Of a stretch of 64,000 nt of DNA, positions 9,395-16,260 are shown piece by piece. The DNA lies in contig CANRPU010000010.1 in NCBI GenBank assembly GCA_947632555.1, positions 42,847 through 106,846 on the forward strand, given 5' to 3'. The notes beneath the pieces were generated by a model. It searched no databases, was not told where the DNA came from, and saw only the letters and a list, made by a program, of their open reading frames with translations. The translations under genes and the position numbers were made by a program. This DNA is from an uncultured Lachnospiraceae bacterium (GTDB lineage: Bacteria > Bacillota > Clostridia > Lachnospirales > Lachnospiraceae). Within the stretch, counting starts at the first letter, position 1. Every line of letters starts with the position of its first letter.

Positions 9395-10084
9395 GTGAAA
9401 AGGAATAGAAAACGGACGGCATTTATACTATTGATCGGTTTGGTATTGATGTCGTCTTTTTGTACGGTAAAGCGGTTTTGGGGACTGCCGGCAGCGTCCC
9501 GGAATGTGAGGCGGGATGCGGCGGAAGAAGAAAAGAAGATAGCGCTGACCTTCGATGACGGTCCGCATCCCTACTATACGGAGCAGCTTCTGGACGGCTT
9601 AAAAGAAAGAGGCGTGCACGTGACTTTTTTTGTGACGGGGGAACACGCGCAGCTTCACCCGGATATTATTGAAAGGATGAGCGAAGAGGGGCATCTGATC
9701 GGCAACCACACCTACAGCCATATACAGCTGACGGCGAATAACAGGGAGGAATTTAAGGAGGAACTGGTCAGGACCAGCGAGATCATCACCGGCATTACGG
9801 GGCAGGAGGTGATTTTTGTGCGGCCGCCCTACGGCTGCTGGGACAAGAGGCTGGAAGAGGAACTGAATATGTTTCCCGTATTGTGGAATGTGGATCCTCT
9901 GGACTGGTCTTCCCGGAACGCTGCCCGCATTACGGAAAAAATCGTTTCCGCGGCGGGAGAAAACGACATCATCCTTATGCACGATTATTACAAGACCTCC
10001 GTGACCGCGGCGCTGGACGCCATTGACAGGCTTAAGGAGGAAGGATATACTTTTGTGACAGTGGATGAAATTTTGTTTGATTAA
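9395..10084 (+). CDS. Polysaccharide deacetylase (NodB/CE4), membrane-anchored
   Basis: A probable peptidoglycan or glycan N-deacetylase of 229 residues acting outside the membrane. An N-terminal signal anchor (about residues 6-28) is followed by the NodB domain. Motif 1 is LTFDDGPH with the catalytic Asp and metal Asp, motif 2 is HTYSH with both zinc histidines, motif 3 is RPPYG, motif 4 covers WNVDPLDW, and motif 5 is ILMHD. All metal and catalytic residues appear intact. The start is a GTG with a weak ribosome binding site. It precedes rarA, whose start lies just 16 bp after its stop. Confidence 0.9.
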   Translation: MKRNRKRTAFILLIGLVLMSSFCTVKRFWGLPAASRNVRRDAAEEEKKIALTFDDGPHPYYTEQLLDGLKERGVHVTFFVTGEHAQLHPDIIERMSEEGHLIGNHTYSHIQLTANNREEFKEELVRTSEIITGITGQEVIFVRPPYGCWDKRLEEELNMFPVLWNVDPLDWSSRNAARITEKIVSAAGENDIILMHDYYKTSVTAALDAIDRLKEEGYTFVTVDEILFD

Positions 10085-10100
10085 CGGGATAAGAGGAAAA

Positions 10101-11435
10101 ATGGATATTTTTGAATACATGCGGCAGAATCATATGGAAAAAGAATCGCCTCTGGCGGCCAGAATGCGTCCTGCATCCCTGGACGAGGTGGTGGGACAGC
10201 GGCATATCATAGATAAGGACAAGCTGCTTTACAGAGCCATTCAGGCGGATAAACTCAGCTCCCTTATCTTTTACGGCCCGCCGGGGACCGGCAAGACCAC
10301 GCTGGCCAGGGTGATCGCCAATACCACCAGCGCGGAATTTATCCAGCTCAACGCCGCGGCCGCGGGGAAGAAGGACATGGAGGAAGTGGTGGAAAAGGCC
10401 AAAGGCAACCGCGGCATGTACGGCAGAAGGACGATCTTGTTCATAGATGAGATTCACCGTTTCAATAAAGGGCAGCAGGATTATCTGCTTCCTTTTGTGG
10501 AGGACGGTACGATCGTCCTGATAGGAGCCACCACAGAAAATCCTTATTTTGAAGTAAACGGCGCGCTGCTTTCCCGTTCCGCTGTGTTTGAGCTGAAGCC
10601 CCTGGAAAAGGAGGATATCAGAGGGCTGATCCAAAAAGCCGTCTATGACCGGGACCGGGGTATGGGCAGCTATGACGCGGTGATAGAGGAGGACGCGCTG
10701 GAGTTTCTGGCGGACATGGCGGACGGGGATGCCAGGCACGCGCTGAACGCGGTGGAACTGGGCATTCTCACCACAAACCGCAGTGAAGACGGGAAGATCC
10801 ATATCACCATGGAGGTGGCCCAGGAGTGTATCCAGCGGAGGGCGCTCCGCTATGACAAGAGCGGGGATTCCCATTACGATACCATTTCCGCTTTTATCAA
10901 AAGCATGCGAGGTTCCGATGCGGATGCGGCGGTATATTATCTTGCCAGAATGCTGTACGCGGGCGAAAGCGTAACGTTTATTGCCAGGAGGATCATGATC
11001 TGCGCCGCGGAAGATGTGGGAAATGCCGATCCCCGGGCTCTGACGGTGGCGGTCAGCGCTTCCCTGGCGGCAGAGCGGGTAGGGATGCCGGAAGCGCAGA
11101 TCATTCTGGCTCAGGCTGCGGCCTATGTTGCCAGCGCACCCAAGAGCAATTCGGCCTCTTCGGCCATAGCCGCCGCTGCCGCGGAAGTGGAAAAAAGCGG
11201 CAATCTTCCGATCCCGCCGCATCTGCAGGATGCCCATTACCAGGGGGCGGCCAAGCTCGGACACGGAACGGGTTATAAATACGCGCACGATTATCCCAAT
11301 CACTACGTCAGACAGCAGTATCTGCCCTATGAATTAAGCGGAAGGGAGTTTTACAGTCCTTCGGGAAACGGTTATGAGGTAAAGATAAGGGAGCATATGA
11401 AACGGATCAGGGAAGAGGCGGAAGAAACGCCTTAA
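10101..11435 (+). CDS. rarA: Replication-associated recombination protein A (RarA/MgsA)
   Basis: A clamp-loader-like AAA+ ATPase that acts at stalled replication forks. It has Walker A GPPGTGKTT, Walker B ILFIDEIHRF, sensor-1 IGATTENPYF, an arginine-finger region with SRS, and the C-terminal MgsA tetramerisation domain (KSMRGSDADAAVYYLARML to the HYVRQQYLP end). Its length is 444 residues. The frame is open from an ATG at 10065 inside the deacetylase gene. The ATG at 10101 has AGAGGA upstream and starts the conserved MDIFEYMRQ, so it is preferred. It converges with the DUF4364 gene 6 bp away. Confidence 0.95.
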   Translation: MDIFEYMRQNHMEKESPLAARMRPASLDEVVGQRHIIDKDKLLYRAIQADKLSSLIFYGPPGTGKTTLARVIANTTSAEFIQLNAAAAGKKDMEEVVEKAKGNRGMYGRRTILFIDEIHRFNKGQQDYLLPFVEDGTIVLIGATTENPYFEVNGALLSRSAVFELKPLEKEDIRGLIQKAVYDRDRGMGSYDAVIEEDALEFLADMADGDARHALNAVELGILTTNRSEDGKIHITMEVAQECIQRRALRYDKSGDSHYDTISAFIKSMRGSDADAAVYYLARMLYAGESVTFIARRIMICAAEDVGNADPRALTVAVSASLAAERVGMPEAQIILAQAAAYVASAPKSNSASSAIAAAAAEVEKSGNLPIPPHLQDAHYQGAAKLGHGTGYKYAHDYPNHYVRQQYLPYELSGREFYSPSGNGYEVKIREHMKRIREEAEETP

Positions 11436-11441
11436 AAGAAG

Positions 11442-11957
11442 TCAGAACAGCTGCTCTGTCAGATACTGATAGATCAGCTGATTTTTTTTCTGCCAGTTGC
11501 CGCAGACGGAAGCCGCGAGCTCTTTTGTGGGTACGGAAAGGGTGATGTCCACCAGCGTGATGCCCCTGTCGCGTGCCAGCAGATGCGCTTCGTACTCGCC
11601 GCTGGGGGCCTTATCATAGCTGCCCTGTACCGATACCTCATTGAGCAGCTCGATCTCCTTTTCCTGAAAATAGGCGTCGATCTCCTCCCGGATAGCGCTG
11701 CCGATGCGGTTCTTAAAAAAGCGCAGGGTTTCCCGGCCTTCTTCCGTAATGGAAAACTGGGTACGGTTTAAGATGGTCTTGGCCTGTATCAGACCGGTAT
11801 CGGCAAGCTCGGCAAAGACCTGCTGCAGGGTAAAGAAATTGGTGTAATCCCTGTCCTGGACAAATTCGCTTATCTGGTTCCTGGTTAAGGGAAAAGCGGC
11901 TTTGTCCAGCATGTAAAGCACGATCAGTTTATACAGAGTGAAGGGTTCCTTCGTCAT
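11442..11957 (-). CDS. DUF4364 family protein
   Basis: A 171-residue cytoplasmic protein. Its first 80 residues look like a winged helix (LTRNQISEFVQDRDYTNFFTLQQVFAEL and then a beta-wing ending FSITEEGRETL), and an alpha/beta C-terminal part follows. This pattern is typical of DUF4364 proteins of Clostridia, which are predicted transcriptional regulators without a known target. It is the last gene of a minus-strand run: its start overlaps the end of the radical SAM gene by 29 bp. Confidence 0.82.
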   Translation of the reverse strand: MTKEPFTLYKLIVLYMLDKAAFPLTRNQISEFVQDRDYTNFFTLQQVFAELADTGLIQAKTILNRTQFSITEEGRETLRFFKNRIGSAIREEIDAYFQEKEIELLNEVSVQGSYDKAPSGEYEAHLLARDRGITLVDITLSVPTKELAASVCGNWQKKNQLIYQYLTEQLF

Positions 11958-12927
11958 GATAACATCTCCCCTGAAAAGTACCGCGGCGCCGGATCTCCTG
12001 ATGCAGCGTGTTCAGTACATTTCTTTTATGCAGGCTCCAAAGCGGAGCGATCGTCAGTTCTCTGGGCCCGTCCCCGGTCAGCCGGTGGATTACCATATCG
12101 GGGCGCAGTATTTCCAGACAGTGGATCAGAATATCCAGGTATTCTTCCTGGGACAGAACGGTAAAATTTCCCAGCTCTCCCCGCAGGAACGCGTTCCCCA
12201 GAGGCGTGTTTTTCAGGATGTGGAGCAGCTGCAGCTTGATGCCGGAAACGGGCAGGCCGTTTAAGCAGCGGCAGGTGTCGTACATCATTTCCGGCGTTTC
12301 TCCCGGCAGTCCCAAAATGACATGAACGATGACGGGAACGGAACGTTCTGCCAGCGCTTTTACGGCTTCCCGGAATACGGGAAGGGAGTATCCCCTGTTG
12401 CAGAACGCGGCGGTCCGCTCGTGTATGGTCTGCAGTCCCAGCTCCAGCCAGATGAATTTGTCGGGGTAAGCGGCCTTCAGTTCCGTCAGGAGCGCTAAGA
12501 CCTCTTCAGGCAGGCAGTCGGGACGCGTGGCGATGGAAATGCCGGCCGTTTGAGGAAGCTCCAGAGCAGCCGTATAGAGCGTACGGAGATAGGAAACGGG
12601 CGCATAGGTGCCCGTATAAGCCTGAAAATACGCGATAAAGCGGCTGCCGGTCTTTTTGCGGCCGAAAAGACGAAAGCCTTCCTGCAGCCGCGCTTCCATG
12701 ACCGTCTTTGTGTCAGGGCACAGTGATCCTTCCTGCCGCACCCTGACCGCGAAATCTCCGCTGCCGCCTTCACTGCAGAAGATGCAGCCTCCCCTGCCCG
12801 CGGTGCCGTCCCGGTTGGGACAGCTGAAACCGCCGTCCAGCGCGATCTTATAATATTTTTCCCCATAGGTATTCTTCAGAAAGGCATCCAGGGAATAGTA
12901 AGGTCTGCCCAGCCAGTCCGCGGTCAT
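11929..12927 (-). CDS. TIGR01212-type radical SAM protein (YhcC-like)
   Basis: A 332-residue enzyme with a 4Fe-4S cluster that cleaves S-adenosylmethionine. The cluster motif is of the Elp3-like spaced type, CPNRDGTAGRGGCIFC, rather than plain CxxxCxxC, which is the mark of the TIGR01212/YhcC family. The family's reaction is not settled. The HERTAAFCNRGYSL and VHVILGLPGETPEMM segments also fit. It starts only 6 bp after the malic enzyme stop with little ribosome binding site of its own, so coupled translation is likely, and it overlaps DUF4364 downstream. Confidence 0.9.
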   Translation of the reverse strand: MTADWLGRPYYSLDAFLKNTYGEKYYKIALDGGFSCPNRDGTAGRGGCIFCSEGGSGDFAVRVRQEGSLCPDTKTVMEARLQEGFRLFGRKKTGSRFIAYFQAYTGTYAPVSYLRTLYTAALELPQTAGISIATRPDCLPEEVLALLTELKAAYPDKFIWLELGLQTIHERTAAFCNRGYSLPVFREAVKALAERSVPVIVHVILGLPGETPEMMYDTCRCLNGLPVSGIKLQLLHILKNTPLGNAFLRGELGNFTVLSQEEYLDILIHCLEILRPDMVIHRLTGDGPRELTIAPLWSLHKRNVLNTLHQEIRRRGTFQGRCYHDEGTLHSV

Positions 12928-12933
12928 AAACGA

Positions 12934-14085
12934 TCATCGGATATGGGACTTGACGGCCTGCGCCACTACGTCCGCGACCTTGGGATCAAAGGCTTCCGGC
13001 ATGATATTGTCCTCGGAGAGTTCTTCGTCGGGAACCAGTCCGGCAATAGCCGTCGCTGCCGCCAGTTTCATTTCCTCGGTGATGCGGGAAGCGCGGCCTT
13101 CCAGCGCGCCTTTGAAGATGCCGGGAAAAGCCACTACGTTGTTGACCTGATTGGGAAAATCGGAACGTCCGGTACCCACCACTCTGGCACCGGCTTTTTT
13201 GGCCAGATCCGGCATGATCTCGGGAATGGGATTGGCCATGGCGAACAGAATGGCGTCTTTGTTCATGGAAGAAACCATTTCCTGCGTTACGATATTGGGG
13301 GCGGAAACGCCCACGAAAATATCCGCGCCCTTCATGGCATCCGCCAGAGTGCCCGTTTCGCCCTGCAGATTGGTGACTTCGGTCATTTTCTGCTGCATCC
13401 AGTTCAGGCCTTCCGCGGATCTGGAAAGGATGCCCGCCTTATCGCACATGATGATATGAGGAAAGCCGTAGGTCAGCAGAAGCCTGGTAATGGCTACGCC
13501 GGCGCTGCCCGCGCCGTTGACTACGACCCGGCAGTTTTCTTTTTTCTTGCCCACCACCTTAAGGGCGTTGATGATGCCGGCCAGTACCACGATGGCGGTA
13601 CCGTGCTGGTCATCATGGAAGACGGGGATATCCAGGATTTCGTTAAGCCTTTCCTCGATCTCAAAACAGCGGGGCGCACTGATATCCTCCAGATTGATGC
13701 CGCCAAAGCCGGGAGCCAGATAGGTGACGGCTTTGATGATCTCTTCCGTGTCCTGGGTATCCAGACAGATGGGGACCGCGTTGACGCCGCCGAATTCCTT
13801 GAACAGGACCGCTTTGCCTTCCATGACGGGCATAGCGGCGTAGGGACCGATATTTCCCAGTCCCAGTACGGCGCTGCCGTCGGAAACTACGGCAACGGTA
13901 TTGGCTTTCATGGTATATTGATAGGCGGCTTCTTTATCCTGCGCGATGACTTTGCAGGGTTCCGCCACGCCGGGTGTGTAGGCCAGGGCAAGGTCCTCCC
14001 TGGATTTGACAGGAGCCTTGCTGACGGTTTCCAGTTTGCCGTTCCACTGTTTATGGAGCAGCAGCGCTTTTTCATTCGTTGTCAT
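12934..14085 (-). CDS. NAD(P)-dependent malic enzyme
   Basis: Oxidatively decarboxylates malate to pyruvate and CO2. From the chosen start it has 383 residues, the short bacterial form without a phosphotransacetylase tail. It shows the malic N-domain AYTPGVAEPCK, the catalytic Lys/Asp region HDDQHGTAIVVLAG, and the Rossmann fold VVNGAGSAGVAITRLL. The frame reaches back to 14130, but the ATG at 14085 follows AAGGAG and starts the normal MTTNEKALLLHKQW. The cofactor cannot be fixed by eye. It leads the operon with the radical SAM and DUF4364 genes. Confidence 0.93.
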   Translation of the reverse strand: MTTNEKALLLHKQWNGKLETVSKAPVKSREDLALAYTPGVAEPCKVIAQDKEAAYQYTMKANTVAVVSDGSAVLGLGNIGPYAAMPVMEGKAVLFKEFGGVNAVPICLDTQDTEEIIKAVTYLAPGFGGINLEDISAPRCFEIEERLNEILDIPVFHDDQHGTAIVVLAGIINALKVVGKKKENCRVVVNGAGSAGVAITRLLLTYGFPHIIMCDKAGILSRSAEGLNWMQQKMTEVTNLQGETGTLADAMKGADIFVGVSAPNIVTQEMVSSMNKDAILFAMANPIPEIMPDLAKKAGARVVGTGRSDFPNQVNNVVAFPGIFKGALEGRASRITEEMKLAAATAIAGLVPDEELSEDNIMPEAFDPKVADVVAQAVKSHIR

Positions 14086-14125
14086 ATTTTTTCTCCTTGC
14101 TTTTTCATGGTATCTGCACTCTTCC

Positions 14126-14154
14126 ATCATAGTCCATTTTCATTTCTTCCGCAA
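14126..14154 (-). promoter_or_regulatory. Promoter of the malic enzyme operon, -35 inside a repeat
   Basis: Reading the minus strand, TTGCGG (14154-14149) and TATGAT (14131-14126) are 17 bp apart, about 40 bp upstream of the ATG. The -35 box is part of the first copy of the tandem hairpin repeat, so the repeat array directly abuts or supplies this promoter. Confidence 0.5.
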
Positions 14155-14220
14155 GGAAGAAATTGTTTCCGCAAGGAAGAAATTGTTTCCGCAAGGAAGA
14201 AATTTTTTTCCGCAGGGAAG
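14143..14220. repeat. Tandem 20-bp hairpin repeat, three copies plus a variant
   Basis: Three copies with period 20 begin at 14147, 14167 and 14187; each reads TTCCGCAAGGAAGAAATT and then G (T in the last). A fourth, divergent copy (TTCCGCAGGGAAG) begins at 14208. Each unit can fold as TTCC-GCAA-GGAA, a stem closed by a GNRA-type loop; in the first copy the stem is 7 bp (TTCTTCC/GGAAGAA). The array lies between the divergent malic enzyme and recombinase genes. Confidence 0.9.
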
Positions 14221-14326
14221 CGTGGTAAAATCTTTTCATCGGAGCGGAAACTTCGGTGAGAGGCCGGCTGCCGCACGGAAAACAGATTCTTTTACCCGTA
14301 AAAATAGGGGAAGAGGTAAAAGAGAA

Positions 14327-15148
14327 ATGAAATACGAAAAGGACTTGAAAAACTACGAAAACTATTTAAGACAGAAGGAACTGTCTGACGGGAGTATTGG
14401 AATCTATGTCAGAGAAGCGGGAAGGCTGCTGGAATTTTTAAAAGAGCGGCCTGTGACGAAGGAGGTGATGATCGCCTATAAAGCGAAGCTGCTGGAGAAG
14501 AAGCAAAAGGCCGCTACGATAAACCTGCGAATAGTAGCGGCAAATCAGTATATCAAGTATGCGGGGTACGAAAACTGCGTGATCAAAACAGAGAGGATAC
14601 AGAAGAAGCGTTCCCTGGACAATGTGATCACCGCGGAAGAGTACAGGAGGCTTTTGGAATACGCGAAAGAGAGCGGAAGGGAAAAATATTATTATATTTT
14701 CATGACGCTGGCTCTTACCGGCATGCGCATCAGCGAGCTGCGCTTTCTGACAAGAGAAGTGCTGGAAAATGGCAGGTTTACGGTACACAATAAAGGCAAG
14801 ATAAGAGAGATATACCTGTCGGAACGGCTTGTCCGGAACCTGCTTGTATACTGTGAAAGCAGAAATCTGCATCAGGGTGTTATCTTTCGGGGTAATGGGG
14901 AGGCTCCCATCAGCAGGATCGCCGTATATAAAATGCTTCGCCATCTGGGTGATATGGCAGGGATCGATAAAAAGAAACTGCATCCCCACGGGCTTCGTCA
15001 TCTGTTCGCTGTAACTTATATGAAACAGTTCGCGGATCTGACAGAGCTCGCGGATATACTGGGTCACTCCAGTCTGGAAACGACCCGTATCTATACCACG
15101 ACCACTGCCGAGGAAAAGAGGAAACGGTTAAACGGGCTGCGTTTTTAA
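14327..15148 (+). CDS. Tyrosine recombinase/integrase, orphan
   Basis: A 273-residue phage-integrase-family recombinase. Residues 1-85 are a SAM-like core-binding domain (YLRQKELSDGSIGIYVREAGRLLEFL). The catalytic domain carries the full set: Arg in ALTGMRISELR, Lys in HNKGKIREI, His-x-x-Arg in HPHGLRH, His in LGHSS, and the nucleophile Tyr in TTRIYTTT. The frame is open upstream from 14006, but this ATG begins the family N-terminus. No excisionase, phage or conjugation gene is present. Instead a pair of inverted repeats lies 76 bp downstream, ahead of the next gene, so a local DNA inversion role is more likely than element integration. Short XerC/D-like size fits such inverton recombinases. 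Confidence 0.9.
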   Translation: MKYEKDLKNYENYLRQKELSDGSIGIYVREAGRLLEFLKERPVTKEVMIAYKAKLLEKKQKAATINLRIVAANQYIKYAGYENCVIKTERIQKKRSLDNVITAEEYRRLLEYAKESGREKYYYIFMTLALTGMRISELRFLTREVLENGRFTVHNKGKIREIYLSERLVRNLLVYCESRNLHQGVIFRGNGEAPISRIAVYKMLRHLGDMAGIDKKKLHPHGLRHLFAVTYMKQFADLTELADILGHSSLETTRIYTTTTAEEKRKRLNGLRF

Positions 15149-15224
15149 AACCGAGTAAACCATAGCATAGGAAAACGGAAGTAGGGAAGCGGTTTTCCTG
15201 TGCGGCGGAAAGGCTGAAAGGTTA

Positions 15225-15413
15225 ACAAAATACGATATTTTGAAATAAAAATCAAGCCCTGTAAAGAAAAAATTTCTATTTTTAAAAACAGATCTTGCGG
15301 GGTAAGGGCCTGCGCATTCCGGAAAGTATATTCACAATAAACTAAATATATATTTTGAATGTACTAAAACAGAAAAAACGGCGGAAAAGGGTTGACAAAA
15401 TATCGTATTATGT
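15225..15413. promoter_or_regulatory. Candidate invertible DNA segment flanked by 18-bp inverted repeats
   Basis: The left repeat (15225-15242, ACAAAATACGATATTTTG) and the reverse complement of the right repeat (15396-15413, ACATAATACGATATTTTG) match at 17 of 18 positions and enclose 153 bp of AT-rich sequence. Each repeat is itself nearly palindromic (CAAAATA, 3-bp centre, TATTTTG), like a recombinase core site. A TTGACA (15392-15397) spans the right boundary, so inversion would change it, but no good -10 follows at 17 bp. A leftward TATACT (15330-15325) lies within. This occupies most of the only intergenic stretch longer than 300 bases. Inversion itself is inference. Confidence 0.6.
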
Positions 15414-15471
15414 AAAAAACGGGAGGCCCGTTCTCAACAAGAAAAGGCGATACGCTTAAAAGGAGGAAAAA

Positions 15472-16185
15472 ATGGATTTTTTATTGCGTTTGGACAAAAA
15501 GTTTCTGCATGAAGACCTGGAAAAGATCAGAGAGGGAAGGAAACAGCTATGTAAGACGGTTTTGGGGCAATCTCAATCGGCCCAGGGAGGGGCGGGCGAA
15601 GAAGCGCAGCGCGCTCATATCCAGGTAGCGGGAACAGGGGGAAAGGAAAATATCATTATTCTGGAAGCCGTGGGCAGCAATCTGTGGATGGAGGGATTTC
15701 AAACGGAAAAAAGCGAAAAGATCATTCCGTTTAGCCAGGACAGAGAAGAATTACGCTATAAGGACAATGATCATTGCTGTCTGCTTGAACTGTCTGCGCT
15801 GCAGAGTACACTGGGAAAATTGCGCTCTTATGTGAAAAAGCCGAAGTCGGAGCAGAAAAAGTTGCAATCGGATAAGACGTATCGGCAAGGTTTTCTGGCA
15901 GGAGTGTTTGTAGCCTCGGAAATGGTCAGAAATGAATTTCTGGAAAGAATCGTTCTGGCAGACGGGCTGCGAAACTATACCTGGGAGAAAGCGCTTCTTT
16001 TGTACCGGAACTGGGAAACTGTGGCGAAGCGGCTGTACTGCATAGAAGGAGGAAAATCCGAGATGATACCTGTTATCAGAGTAAATGACATGGCAGCGAT
16101 GGGAGCAGTCAGGCTCAGAGGTGAAGATATGAAAAATATATGGGAGTGTTATCAGGAACTGCTGCGGTGTCTGAAGATATGCTGA
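15472..16185 (+). CDS. Hypothetical protein downstream of the candidate switch
   Basis: A 237-residue protein I do not recognise. It begins MDFLLRLDKKFLHEDLEK after a strong ribosome binding site (AAAAGGAGG). There is no signal peptide or membrane helix. The middle (about 110-150) is rich in Lys/Gln/Ser (KKPKSEQKKLQSDKTYRQ), and the C-terminal half looks helical with scattered Cys and Trp. It stands alone between the recombinase switch region and a strong terminator palindrome. If the upstream segment inverts, this is the gene whose expression would vary. Homology cannot be judged by eye. Confidence 0.75.
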   Translation: MDFLLRLDKKFLHEDLEKIREGRKQLCKTVLGQSQSAQGGAGEEAQRAHIQVAGTGGKENIIILEAVGSNLWMEGFQTEKSEKIIPFSQDREELRYKDNDHCCLLELSALQSTLGKLRSYVKKPKSEQKKLQSDKTYRQGFLAGVFVASEMVRNEFLERIVLADGLRNYTWEKALLLYRNWETVAKRLYCIEGGKSEMIPVIRVNDMAAMGAVRLRGEDMKNIWECYQELLRCLKIC

Positions 16186-16200
16186 AAAATAGGAAATATA

Positions 16201-16230
16201 ACAAGAGAGCGTCCCGGGACGCTCTCTTGT
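16201..16230. terminator. Perfect 30-bp palindrome, probable bidirectional terminator
   Basis: Bases 16201-16230 are a perfect self-complementary 15+15 arrangement centred on CCCGGG, between two convergent genes (stops at 16185 and 16261). On the minus strand it is followed by a T-rich stretch (TATATTTCCTATTTTTC); on the plus strand only a short AT-rich stretch follows. Confidence 0.75.
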
Positions 16231-16260
16231 CCATAAAATTTCCAAAAAGGTATTTTGGGA

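Noticed and set aside
14143..14220. CRISPR array
   Set aside because: The 20-bp units abut with no spacers and no cas genes are present; it is a simple tandem repeat.
12943..14259. 438-codon plus-strand frame opposite malic enzyme
   Set aside because: It is antisense to a conserved enzyme and runs through the tandem repeat; no family features.
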